This document shows, piece by piece, positions 37,224-45,675 of a stretch of 64,000 bases of DNA. Each line of letters begins with the position of its first letter. Positions within the stretch are counted from its first letter, which is position 1. Source of the stretch: Paraburkholderia youngii (GTDB lineage Bacteria > Pseudomonadota > Gammaproteobacteria > Burkholderiales > Burkholderiaceae); the NCBI RefSeq assembly GCF_013366925.1, contig NZ_JAALDK010000001.1:2363089-2427088 (forward strand), in the 5' to 3' direction. The notes under the pieces were generated by a model, which made no database searches, was not told the origin of the DNA, and saw only the letters and a list, made by a program, of their open reading frames with translations. Position numbers and translations under genes: made by a program.

Positions 37224-39813
37224 TCTGATCGCCTCCAATCAACGCGAGCTTCGCTTTCAGGAGCCCAGGGTCCAGCACCATGCGCAACTCGGTCAACGAG
37301 CGGCGCTGCAAACTCGCTTCGGCGTCGATATCCGCGAGCAGGCGATCGAAGTCGGCGGGATGATCGGCCTGCAGCTGCGTATAGATGCGTATGCCCTGCC
37401 GTGCCGCCGTCTGCGCATCGCTAAGCAGGCGCGCCTCGCTGCGAAAGCCCGGCGAGATGCCGGCTTCGAGCCGCTGCGTGCCGCCGATCGGGCCGTTCGC
37501 GCGGTACTCTTTCCACAGGCTTTGCGCGCGCAGCAACAGATCCTGCGCACGCGCGAGGGCATTGTCATGCAACGCGGCGACGTCTTTCTGGATCGCCTGC
37601 ACGAACCACGCGTCGGTTCGCGGATCGAGGCTCGCGTAGAACGACAGCAGACGCTGGTCGTAGTCTTTGCCGCCACGCGTTTTCTGCAGATCGTTGTATT
37701 GATCGGCTAGCGCCTTCTTGTGCGCCGCTTCGGCAGCGAGCACGTCGGACCATGGGCTCGCCGGCATCGACTGCAATTCGCTGAGCGCCTGCTGCGCGTC
37801 GCCGCGCTGCCACGCGGCATCAACCGCGTCCTGACGTTGAACGATGTCCGCCGACGGCAAACGCGTCGCCGCAAGCTGCTGGAATTGCGCCTGGAAAGGC
37901 GGCGTGCTGAAGCGCGCCGTTTTCATCATCGCGAGCAATGACGTCAATTGGCGGCTCAATGCGGCATTCAGCAACGCGGTGTATTGGCGCAAATCGTCGC
38001 GCACTCTGTCGAGCCCCGCGAGCCGTGGGTAGCGCTGTGCGTAATCGTCGAATACCGGCGGCAGCGCGTCGGGTTTGTCGCGCGAGAGTTCGGTTTGGAT
38101 CACGCCATTGAGCCGATCTATCGCGGCGACGTACACGGAATCGTCGCTTTCGAGCTTGCGCAGATGGCTCAGCGTGTGCGCGTAGGGCTCCGCGAAGGCC
38201 GGCACGTAGCTCGCAATCCGGTCGAGCGCGCGCTGATGACTCGTCGCGTCGTCGTCCCAGCGGTGCAGCAGACCGTTGATCGTCGCTTCGTCCGCATACA
38301 TGCGGATCGGCGCGTCCACGCCGCCGCGCGCCGCGACGAAGCGTTCGAGATCGCCGACCCACTGCAATTCGCCGACCAGCGACGCGGCATCGGAGTCCGT
38401 CGCGCTCAACGCCCTCATGTTCTTCAGCAGCGCGTCGGCCTGGTCGAACTGCGCTTTTTGCACGGCTTCGATCCAGCCCGGCAAGTTCGCTTTCAGCAAC
38501 GCCTCGCTGGCGAGCGCGCTGATCCTGGTATCCGCCGGGTGCGTGGCCAGATAGCCGCGCGCCATCGTCAGGGCGTTCGAGTAATCACCGTTCGCGAGCA
38601 GGCTCTTCAACTCGCGTTCCGATGAACCGTGCAGATAGAGGCCCACGCCAAGCGCGATCACGAGCGCAACACCCGCGCCGCCCCATGCCGCCGCGCGCCG
38701 CGCATTGGTGCGCTCGCCGTCCGCTAACGCCTTGTGGAGTTCGCCGGCGACCATCTTCCAGCGACGCGGCTTACTTCGTCCCGCGGGTTTGCCTTTGCCG
38801 CTTCTTTCATTCGCGCCGTCTTTCGTGTCGGCAGGGTGCACTGCCTGCGCACCCTTTGCGGCTTGCGCGCCGCTTGCCGCCCCCGCTCCATCGCGCTTCG
38901 CGCGCGCGGAGCCCGATTGCGCCGCCTCGTTCACTTCGTCTTCGCGTTGCAGTGCCGGATCGACGCAAAAGATGTCGAGAAACGAATGCGCCGCGGCGAC
39001 GAAGGTCGTCTTGTCGGCATCGGCGGCACTGTCGGCAGCGGGGCGAAGAGAGAACTGGGTCACGGTGGGTTCGGTGTCGGCGGAGTTCTGTAGCGACACC
39101 CTGTAGACGAAGTGGTCGCCGCCAAATGCAACGACATCTCCGTCCACCAGCGCAAGCGCCGATTCGCCGATCCGCTGGCCATTCACGAACGTGCCGTTGG
39201 TGCTGCCGAGGTCCTCGACATAGAGCTGGCCGCCCTTCAGAAACAGGTGCGCATGGCGCCGCGAAATGTAATTGACCTGGTGCGGATAACGGTCTTTGTA
39301 GCGCGAGAAGATCTCATCCGTTTTGCTGACCAGGAACGGAAAAGCCAGCACGTCGACCGGTTGCAGACCCAGATCGTCGCGCTGCGGCACCAGCAATAGA
39401 TGAGTGAGGGGAGAAGCGCTTGCGCCCGTGACGACGCGCGCGCGCGGCTCGATGCCGACGCGATAGCACAGTTCACCGCCAAAGCAGAGTTCATCGCCGC
39501 CGCGCACGCGCGCGGGAGTTTGCCGCACCGCGATGCCGTTGACCGTCGTGCCGTTCTTGCTGCCGAGATCGGCGACGTAAATCGCGCCATGCTCGATGAA
39601 AAGACGCGCATGCCGGCGCGACAGACCGGCGGTCCATTGCGCGGGATAGTCGTTGAACGGCGCTTCGCTGCGGCCGACCGCGAACAGGTTGTCGACGATG
39701 CGAATGGCGTCGAGCGCGGGGCGCTGCGCGCACGCAACCGGCGACAACACCACGTCGAAAGCAGCGTCCGCTGTCGTGCGCATTTCAGCAATCGGAGCTT
39801 CGCCGGTGGCCAT
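37201..39813 (-). CDS. two-FHA-domain membrane protein with periplasmic helical domain
   Basis: Protein of 870 residues. FHA domain 1 (about 36-115; VGRSE, LSRRHA, LGSKNGTTVNG) and FHA domain 2 (about 155-240; ISRRHAHLFL, LGSTNGTFVNG) keep the residues that bind phosphothreonine. A disordered Ala/Gly/Lys linker leads to one transmembrane helix (about 374-396) and a helical, TPR-like C-terminal region of about 475 residues outside the inner membrane. It probably couples Ser/Thr phosphorylation in the cytoplasm to assembly or gating of the export channel. ATG at 39813 was preferred to an in-frame TTG at 39888. Confidence 0.88.
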   Translation of the reverse strand: MATGEAPIAEMRTTADAAFDVVLSPVACAQRPALDAIRIVDNLFAVGRSEAPFNDYPAQWTAGLSRRHARLFIEHGAIYVADLGSKNGTTVNGIAVRQTPARVRGGDELCFGGELCYRVGIEPRARVVTGASASPLTHLLLVPQRDDLGLQPVDVLAFPFLVSKTDEIFSRYKDRYPHQVNYISRRHAHLFLKGGQLYVEDLGSTNGTFVNGQRIGESALALVDGDVVAFGGDHFVYRVSLQNSADTEPTVTQFSLRPAADSAADADKTTFVAAAHSFLDIFCVDPALQREDEVNEAAQSGSARAKRDGAGAASGAQAAKGAQAVHPADTKDGANERSGKGKPAGRSKPRRWKMVAGELHKALADGERTNARRAAAWGGAGVALVIALGVGLYLHGSSERELKSLLANGDYSNALTMARGYLATHPADTRISALASEALLKANLPGWIEAVQKAQFDQADALLKNMRALSATDSDAASLVGELQWVGDLERFVAARGGVDAPIRMYADEATINGLLHRWDDDATSHQRALDRIASYVPAFAEPYAHTLSHLRKLESDDSVYVAAIDRLNGVIQTELSRDKPDALPPVFDDYAQRYPRLAGLDRVRDDLRQYTALLNAALSRQLTSLLAMMKTARFSTPPFQAQFQQLAATRLPSADIVQRQDAVDAAWQRGDAQQALSELQSMPASPWSDVLAAEAAHKKALADQYNDLQKTRGGKDYDQRLLSFYASLDPRTDAWFVQAIQKDVAALHDNALARAQDLLLRAQSLWKEYRANGPIGGTQRLEAGISPGFRSEARLLSDAQTAARQGIRIYTQLQADHPADFDRLLADIDAEASLQRRSLTELRMVLDPGLLKAKLALIGGDQSETRSSP

Positions 39814-40053
39814 TTTCTCTGGATCGCTTAAGCGTTTACCTGCCGCGGCAGGAACGCGGGGCGAACTGGACAAAGAACGACGGCCCAACGATATTGTCGC
39901 GAAGAGCCACGCAAACGCTGACCCCTAAAGGATTTTAAGTCACGCATCGAGAGTGTCAATTTGGATATCGCCGGATGAGAAGACAGCGGATCAGTCGTCA
40001 ACCGACGAAATACCCGCGTGGTACGCCAACTCGTGGATTAGCTCAATGCTTCG

Positions 40054-41556
40054 TTACTTTTCTTTGGCCTGCGCCTGCACGTCGACACCCGGCCATCCAC
40101 CGCCGAGCGCCTTATAAAGCGTTACCGTATCGGACAGAATCAATTGGTGGTTTTCCAGCAACGCCTGTTGCGCCTGCAGCAGGGTCCGCTCGTCTTCGAA
40201 CACCTCGAGTTGCGACACGACGCCAAGGTGCAGTTGCGACTGGATCTGATCCGCCACGATCTGCAAGCGCGCCACCTGCTGCTGCAATTCCTCATGCTGC
40301 GCCTTATGCGCACTCAGATTGACGAGCGCGTTCTCCACTTCCTCGAACGCTCCCATCACGGCCACCCGATATTGCTGTTCGGCGACTTTCGATTGCGCCT
40401 CGGTCACCTTCACATGAGCGCGCACGCCCGGATCGAACAGCGGAAAGTTGATGCTCGGCATCAGGCCGAACGTGAACGACTTCAGCAGCTGGTTGAGCGC
40501 ATAGCTTGCCGTGCCGCCCTGAGCGGTCAGGCCGATGCTCGGCAATTGCGCGAGCTTCGACTGACCGACGAGGTCATAGGCTTCGAGCACCCTGAATTCG
40601 GCTGCCACCACGTCGGGGCGGCGCGACAGCAATTGCGCGGGCAAACCATCGGGCACGCCCGGCAATTTCACGCGCTCCTGCAAATGGCCCTGCGGCACAT
40701 GGAATTCGCCGGCCGGCACGCCGAGCAACGTGCACAGTGCGTTGTCTGAGACTGCCCGCGAGCGGCGCAGATCGTAAAGATCGTTGGTCAGGCGGTTGAT
40801 CTCCGCCTGCTGGCGCAACACCTGCGTTTGCGGCACGATCCCGTTGCGCGCCTGGCCTTCGTAGATCGTCAGGATTTGCTTGTTGGTGGCGATGGTCTTT
40901 TGCTGCTGGGCGATCTGGTCGTCGAATTGCAGGATCTGGAAATAGGTACTGGCCACGTTCGCGACGAGTTCGAGATACCCCGCGCGCCAATCCGCTTCGG
41001 TCGCGTGGAATTCGGCCTTTTGCGCCTGCACGCCTTTTTCGACCTTGCCCCAGATGTCGATGTCCCAGTTCACCTGCAGCGCGAGGTTGTAGGTCCTCGT
41101 CAATGGCTGGCCGGTCGTCTTCGAATAGTCGGCGCCCGCACCGAGGTCCGCCGTCGGTAATGCGGCCGCGCCCGTCTCGCTGATCTGCGTGTGCGCGACT
41201 TCGATACGCGCGGCTAGCACCCGGATATCGAAGTTGCCGTCGATAGCCTTGTCGATCAGCGTATCCAGATACGGGTCCTGGAAGCCCTTCCACCAGTCGC
41301 GCTCGATCGTCTCCGCGGCCGATACCGGCGCGCCCTGGCGATCCGACCATGATGTCTTGGCCGGCGTGTCCGGGCGTTGATAAGCCGGCATCCTGACGTC
41401 GACGCAGGCACTCAACGCCAATGCGCACATCGTCGCGGCGCCGAGGCCGCGCAGCACGCGGCCGATGCGGCGCGGCGCCGTGGCTGCGGCGCAAACCCGC
41501 TGAAGGTCCGGCGAATCACACGACGAACCGAACGATGAATTCGGCGATGCTGACAC
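40054..41556 (-). CDS. NodT-family outer-membrane efflux lipoprotein
   Basis: TolC-like outer-membrane factor of 500 residues, forming the outer channel of the export path. A lipobox (ALALSAC) follows an unusually long, Cys-containing N-terminus; two outer-membrane efflux repeats (about 100-270 and 300-485) follow. GTG at 41556 has GGAG six bases upstream; a GTG six codons earlier is the alternative. The N-terminal 40 residues are odd for a lipoprotein signal, so the true start could be further in, although no well-placed ATG was found except Met43. It follows peptide gene B and leads the export genes. Confidence 0.88.
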   Translation of the reverse strand: MSASPNSSFGSSCDSPDLQRVCAAATAPRRIGRVLRGLGAATMCALALSACVDVRMPAYQRPDTPAKTSWSDRQGAPVSAAETIERDWWKGFQDPYLDTLIDKAIDGNFDIRVLAARIEVAHTQISETGAAALPTADLGAGADYSKTTGQPLTRTYNLALQVNWDIDIWGKVEKGVQAQKAEFHATEADWRAGYLELVANVASTYFQILQFDDQIAQQQKTIATNKQILTIYEGQARNGIVPQTQVLRQQAEINRLTNDLYDLRRSRAVSDNALCTLLGVPAGEFHVPQGHLQERVKLPGVPDGLPAQLLSRRPDVVAAEFRVLEAYDLVGQSKLAQLPSIGLTAQGGTASYALNQLLKSFTFGLMPSINFPLFDPGVRAHVKVTEAQSKVAEQQYRVAVMGAFEEVENALVNLSAHKAQHEELQQQVARLQIVADQIQSQLHLGVVSQLEVFEDERTLLQAQQALLENHQLILSDTVTLYKALGGGWPGVDVQAQAKEK

Positions 41557-41748
41557 GGTTGTCTCCAGTTGCACCCGCCTGTTTCGCGCGAGACGGCCGG
41601 TTTTTTGAGGCCGAGCCGCGTCCGCGCGGCTTCAGCGATGAAGCGGCGGAAATCTCGATGCGGGGAGCGGCGGATACGCGAAGGATGCGTGGAAAGGACG
41701 ATTGAATGAATGGTCTTTTTGAGCGACGCGGCTACGCGGGCGCGCCCA

Positions 41749-41767
41749 CGCGGCCGCTCGGGCCGCG
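41749..41767. repeat. hairpin between peptide gene B and the outer-membrane factor gene
   Basis: A 7-bp GC-rich inverted repeat (CGCGGCC/GGCCGCG) starts 15 bases after the stop of peptide gene B on the minus strand. It has no T-run. It could protect a short peptide mRNA or reduce read-through into the export genes. Confidence 0.45.
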
Positions 41768-41781
41768 CGTGCGAGCGCCGC

Positions 41782-42066
41782 TCACTTCACGTTGTTGACG
41801 TTGCTCGAGTACACGGTCGGTTCGATGTAGGTCGTCGTACCGCTGACCAGCGCCGAGTTGTTGCCATTCGCGCTCTGGATGTTCATTTCCGTGTTGATCG
41901 ACTGCGTCGTGCAGATGTTCTTGATGCTGGTCGGCGCATAGACGGGCGCATAGCTGAGGTATGACGGCATCGGGCAGTAGTAGCTGTTGCCGCCGCGCAC
42001 GGCGCTCATCGCCTTGCTGTCGAGTTGTTCGGTGTTGGACAGGTCCTTGATCATCAGCGTGTTCAT
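41782..42066 (-). CDS. double-glycine leader peptide B
   Basis: Precursor of 94 residues. The leader has LMIKDLS, LDSKAM and AVRGG with GG at 25-26, almost identical to peptide C. The core (about 68 residues) is rich in Ser, Thr, Asn and Tyr and shares APVYAPTSIKN and ANGNN with peptide C; two Cys are present (SYYCPMP and NICTT), which C lacks. AGGAG precedes ATG 42066. It has its own sigma-54 promoter and heads the minus-strand operon that encodes the exporter. Confidence 0.9.
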   Translation of the reverse strand: MNTLMIKDLSNTEQLDSKAMSAVRGGNSYYCPMPSYLSYAPVYAPTSIKNICTTQSINTEMNIQSANGNNSALVSGTTTYIEPTVYSSNVNNVK

Positions 42067-42142
42067 GGCAAAACTCCTGGGAAAGGGAAAGCGCATCGTG
42101 GTGCGTCGGGTTCGAGCAACTTGTCTGCTCGGGCGCTACTGA

Positions 42143-42158
42143 TGCATGGGCTATGCCA
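42143..42158 (-). promoter_or_regulatory. sigma-54 promoter of peptide B and the export operon
   Basis: On the minus strand TGGCATAGCCCATGCA: GG, 10 bases, GC. It lies 76 bp before the start codon at 42066 and probably drives peptide B plus the six downstream genes to 30600. Confidence 0.85.
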
Positions 42159-42278
42159 GGAGTGCTGCGCTTTCGTTATCCGGGTGATGACGGCCTTGCA
42201 GTAAAGGCCTGGAAGAACGCACCCGCCGTGGCGTCGCTACCAACCGGCGGAGCGGGGCTCGCGAATGGTGGATCGCAG

Positions 42279-42303
42279 CCAACAGCGCACGCGGCATTGT
42301 TGG
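42279..42303. promoter_or_regulatory. candidate enhancer site (CCAACA-N13-TGTTGG)
   Basis: An inverted repeat with 6-bp arms, extending to GCAGCCAACA/TGTTGGTTGC with one mismatch. It is 122 bp upstream of the GG element of promoter B; the equivalent repeat before peptide C has the same 13-bp spacing and is 126 bp away. Confidence 0.55.
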
Positions 42304-42317
42304 TTGCATGATGACAG

Positions 42318-42755
42318 TCAGCGCGCGATCACCGTGATCTTCTTCGAATACACCGGCGGGTTATGCGGCATATGCATGTCGTCGCCCATCAACAGCTGCA
42401 ACGTATGCCTGCCCGGCGGCAATGAAATCATCGTTTCCGTTTCGCCCGCGCCGAAATGCAGATGGTGGCGATCCGAGGGTATCTCCTGATCCAGCGGCGG
42501 CAGCTCGCTATCGATCAGAAGATGGTGGTGGCCGGTGTTCGGGTACTTCACGCCTTTCGGTGCGACGCCCATGAAGCGCAGGCCGAACCACACGCGAAAC
42601 GGCTTATTGGCGGGCACCACCTGGCCATCGTTCGGATAGCCGATATACGCGTAGGCGCTGGGCGGCGACGGCGTTGCTGCCCACCCACCCTGCGGCGCTG
42701 TCGATGCCGTCAGCGCCGCCGCGACGAATGCCGCGGCCGCAATGATCTTGTTCAT
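42318..42755 (-). CDS. DUF4399 exported protein 1
   Basis: Exported protein of 145 residues: Sec signal (ends near GGWAA), then a DUF4399 domain with the His-rich motifs YPNTGHHHLLID, SDRHHLHFGAGET and HMPHNPPVYSKKI. The His clusters suggest metal binding, which is inference. ATG at 42755 follows GGAGAG. It lies 46 bp downstream of a paralogue. The role of these proteins beside the peptide system is unknown. Confidence 0.85.
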   Translation of the reverse strand: MNKIIAAAAFVAAALTASTAPQGGWAATPSPPSAYAYIGYPNDGQVVPANKPFRVWFGLRFMGVAPKGVKYPNTGHHHLLIDSELPPLDQEIPSDRHHLHFGAGETETMISLPPGRHTLQLLMGDDMHMPHNPPVYSKKITVIAR

Positions 42756-42801
42756 CAGGACTCTCCGTTCCGGCTTGACCAGTTCGAACCAACGGATCGC
42801 G

Positions 42802-43305
42802 TTAGTCTTTTAGCACAGTGATGGTGATCTTCTTCGAATACACCGGCGGGTTGTGCGGCACGTGATGATGGTCGCCAAGAATCAGCTGAAGCGTGTGCTT
42901 GCCGGGAGGCAACTCGATGCGCGCGTCGGTTTCGCCCGCGCCGAAATGCAGGTGCTGGCGGTCCGATGGAATCTCCTGGTCGAGCGCGGGCAAATCCGTG
43001 TCGATCAGCAGATGATGGTGGCCGGTATTCGGAAACGCGATGCCCTTCGGACACACGCCCATATTGCGCAGCCCCATGCGCACCCACAGCTTGCCGCCGT
43101 GAATCACCGCGCCATCCGACGGCCAGATGATGTACTCCTCGGCCCCCGGTGGTGACGCCGTCTGCTCGGCGCGCGCGACGCCGCCCGTTCCTATGCCGAT
43201 GCACACCGCGACGAGCGTCGCGCACACCGCCGCGCGCAATCCGCCGCAATGCGCTTGTGCCGGATCACGTCTGCCGAAAAGAGAGGAAACACGGGTTCTT
43301 CGCAT
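42802..43305 (-). CDS. DUF4399 exported protein 2
   Basis: Protein of 167 residues, paralogous to the one at 42318. A longer N-terminus with a hydrophobic segment (about 22-46) probably acts as a signal peptide; the domain has FPNTGHHHLLID, SDRQHLHFGAGET and GDHHHVPHNPPVYSKKI. ATG at 43305 follows GGGAGAG. It is the first gene of the tandem pair and is divergent from the caspase-like gene. Confidence 0.85.
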   Translation of the reverse strand: MRRTRVSSLFGRRDPAQAHCGGLRAAVCATLVAVCIGIGTGGVARAEQTASPPGAEEYIIWPSDGAVIHGGKLWVRMGLRNMGVCPKGIAFPNTGHHHLLIDTDLPALDQEIPSDRQHLHFGAGETDARIELPPGKHTLQLILGDHHHVPHNPPVYSKKITITVLKD

Positions 43306-43616
43306 AGCGCACTCTCCCGAACAGGAGTCATGGCTGGGCCCGGCTATCGATGGGCATCCGGGTGTTCGAGCGGCTTGTCGCGGATTGAAACCGGTAGACA
43401 GCCACCTAGTTAAAACGGCCGTGTGAGGTGACTTTGTGAATCAGCTTAGAACTTAACTTGCTAAAAAGATACGCAATGCTCGTTAACCGTATGACGCGTT
43501 CAGGACTCCCGGACAGTTATGACGCGAAGCGCGTGCTATCGTTAATAATGAGCGCGGACAGCGCGATCGTGGTGCGCGAATGCCTGAATTCTGTCCGGTA
43601 CAAACAGGATAAAACG
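43306..43616. other. divergent promoter region upstream of caspase-like gene
   Basis: A 311-bp region with no supported gene. An open frame continuous with the caspase-like gene extends back to 43458 but lacks a ribosome site. No convincing -24/-12 promoter was seen on either strand. Confidence 0.55.
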
Positions 43617-45647
43617 ATGTGGCGACGATTCCTGCTGGTGTGCGTGGTTGGGGCAATCCAGGCGCAGTGGGATAGCGCCGGTGCCGCGACGCAACGCGAA
43701 TTCATCGAGCCGAGTGCGGCTTCGGTGACGAGTGAACCGGGGCGGCCGGCGGATACCGCTCTGCTCCTTTCACCCTTTGCTTCGTCACGCGGCGACACCC
43801 ATTCGCGGCGTATCGCGCTCGTGATAGGAAATGGCGAATACGGCGACGCCACTAACCCGATCCGCGCCAACGCGCCGCGCGACGCCGAATCGATCGGCGC
43901 TGCACTCCGGGCGCGTGGCTTCGAAGTCATCACGCGCACGAATGCGACGCCGCCGCAAATGCGCGCGGCGATCGACGAATTTCAACGACGTTTGAAGACA
44001 GGCGATATCGGGCTGTTCTATTTCGCCGGACACGGCATGCAGGTAGCCGGACAAACGCTGCTGTTGCCGGCGGGACTCGATGCTCGAGCCGATAACCGCG
44101 CACCGGTGTCGCTGCTGAATAACGGCGTCGAACTGAATACCGTCTTGCATGCGATGCAATCCGCTCGCGCCGGCCGGCTCAATCTGCTGATTCTCGATAC
44201 CTGCCTCGACGATCCATTTAGGCCCGCCGAGATTGCGATCGACCAACCGAAGCTCGCTGCCAACACCGTGATTGCCTACGCAACCGCGCCGGGTGGTTTC
44301 GCGGCGGACGGTCCGCGGCATGGCGTCTACACCGGTGCGTTGCTGCAAGCGCTCGATGATGCCGACGCATCGTCCCGATCGCTCGCCGCGCTGTTCCGCC
44401 AAGTCGCCACCGAGGTGCGCGCCGCCACTCGCGGAGCGCAGCAGCCGTGGCTCTCCGTAGCGCGTACTTCCATTCCCACCAGTGGCGAACGCACTATTGC
44501 GTCGTCGATAACGTCGGACGATCGCGCCGTAATAGCGCGCAGTCGCGGCATCATGCCGAAGGAAAGCGGCGAACAATACGAAATCACGTTCTGGGAGTCG
44601 ATCAAGGACAGCAACTACCCAGCCGATTACGAGGCTTATCTGAAGGCCTATCCGAATGGGCGCTTCGCCACACTCGCGCATGCGCGTATCGATCGATTGC
44701 GCGCGGCGGCATCGACTCCGGCGGTGAGTGGTGCGCAACCAGCCGCGCCCGCGGCGCAGAGCGGGCATGTCGCGCCACCCGCACCGCCTGCTCAGCTCGC
44801 GCATCCCGCGGCGCAAGCGAGCGCGGCCGCGCCGCCACCACCGCGCCCCGCTGCCGCGCCAGCGCCGACGCCGCCCGCCACGGCCGCCGCTGCGCCCTTC
44901 GCCGAAAAGACCGTCGCCCATCCGCCGACCGCCGGTGAAATCCGCGACTGCGCCGCCTGTCCGATCATGGTCGCCGTACCCGCCGGCTCGTTCGCAATGG
45001 GCAGCAATACCGACGACCCTTCGGAAAAGCCCGTGCATCGCGTGAGCATCGGCGCACCCTTCGCGATCGGCAAATTCCCGGTGACGGTCGAGCAATGGAA
45101 TGCGTGCGTCGCCGCCGGCGCATGCCAGAAGCTGACCCCGGAGAGCAATAGCATCAAGACCGCACCCGCGCGCGATCTGAGTTGGGACGACGCGCAGCAG
45201 TACGTCAAATGGCTCGCCAAAACGACCGGCAAACCGTACCGTCTGCCGACCGAAGCCGAATGGGAATACGCGGATCGCGCCGGCACCACGACCGCGTACT
45301 GGTGGGGCGATCAGATGCGCAAGGGCAACGCCAATTGCAAGGACTGCGGCGACCCGTGGCACAAGGAAGGACCGGAAAACGTCGGCACGTTCGCCGCGAA
45401 TCCGCTGGGTCTGTACGACATGAACGGCGGCGTCTGGGAGTGGACCGCCGACTGCTGGCACAACTCCTATCAGGGCGCACCCGCCGACGGCCACGCATGG
45501 GACACGCCCGGCTGCGAGATGCGCGCGATTCGCGGCGGCTCATGGCGCGAAGGCGGCGACTACATGCTCAGCGCGACGCGCTTCAAATACAGCGCGGGCG
45601 TGCGTCAATCGCAGAACGGTTTTCGCGTCGTCAAGGATTTGCGCTGA
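43617..45647 (+). CDS. exported caspase-like peptidase fused to SUMF1/FGE-type domain
   Basis: Protein of 676 residues. A Sec signal ([16 protein letters not shown] and following, cleavage near 24) is followed by a C14 caspase-like domain (about 63-300) with catalytic His139 in FYFAGHGMQ and Cys196 in [11 protein letters not shown]. Then come a short helical segment (about 320-365), a Pro/Ala linker (about 365-440) and a formylglycine-generating-enzyme-like domain (about 445-676) with [35 protein letters not shown] and [11 protein letters not shown] at 43617 gives the signal peptide; longer frames do not. It converges on the kinase gene with a 28-bp gap. It may process or sense exported peptides. 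Confidence 0.88.
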   Translation: MWRRFLLVCVVGAIQAQWDSAGAATQREFIEPSAASVTSEPGRPADTALLLSPFASSRGDTHSRRIALVIGNGEYGDATNPIRANAPRDAESIGAALRARGFEVITRTNATPPQMRAAIDEFQRRLKTGDIGLFYFAGHGMQVAGQTLLLPAGLDARADNRAPVSLLNNGVELNTVLHAMQSARAGRLNLLILDTCLDDPFRPAEIAIDQPKLAANTVIAYATAPGGFAADGPRHGVYTGALLQALDDADASSRSLAALFRQVATEVRAATRGAQQPWLSVARTSIPTSGERTIASSITSDDRAVIARSRGIMPKESGEQYEITFWESIKDSNYPADYEAYLKAYPNGRFATLAHARIDRLRAAASTPAVSGAQPAAPAAQSGHVAPPAPPAQLAHPAAQASAAAPPPPRPAAAPAPTPPATAAAAPFAEKTVAHPPTAGEIRDCAACPIMVAVPAGSFAMGSNTDDPSEKPVHRVSIGAPFAIGKFPVTVEQWNACVAAGACQKLTPESNSIKTAPARDLSWDDAQQYVKWLAKTTGKPYRLPTEAEWEYADRAGTTTAYWWGDQMRKGNANCKDCGDPWHKEGPENVGTFAANPLGLYDMNGGVWEWTADCWHNSYQGAPADGHAWDTPGCEMRAIRGGSWREGGDYMLSATRFKYSAGVRQSQNGFRVVKDLR

Positions 45648-45675
45648 GGGCCGTTTCGATTGGCTCTCTGACGGA

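Noticed and set aside
39911..39924. Possible -24/-12 promoter for the FHA gene (GG-N10-GC on the minus strand)
   Set aside because: Only the GG and GC dinucleotides match; the surrounding TGGCA and TTGCA context is absent, and such spacing occurs often by chance at this GC content.
43343..43356. Possible -24/-12 promoter for the caspase-like gene
   Set aside because: It matches GG-N10-GC but reads CGGCTA and GGGCA, far from consensus, and lies about 260 bp from the start codon.
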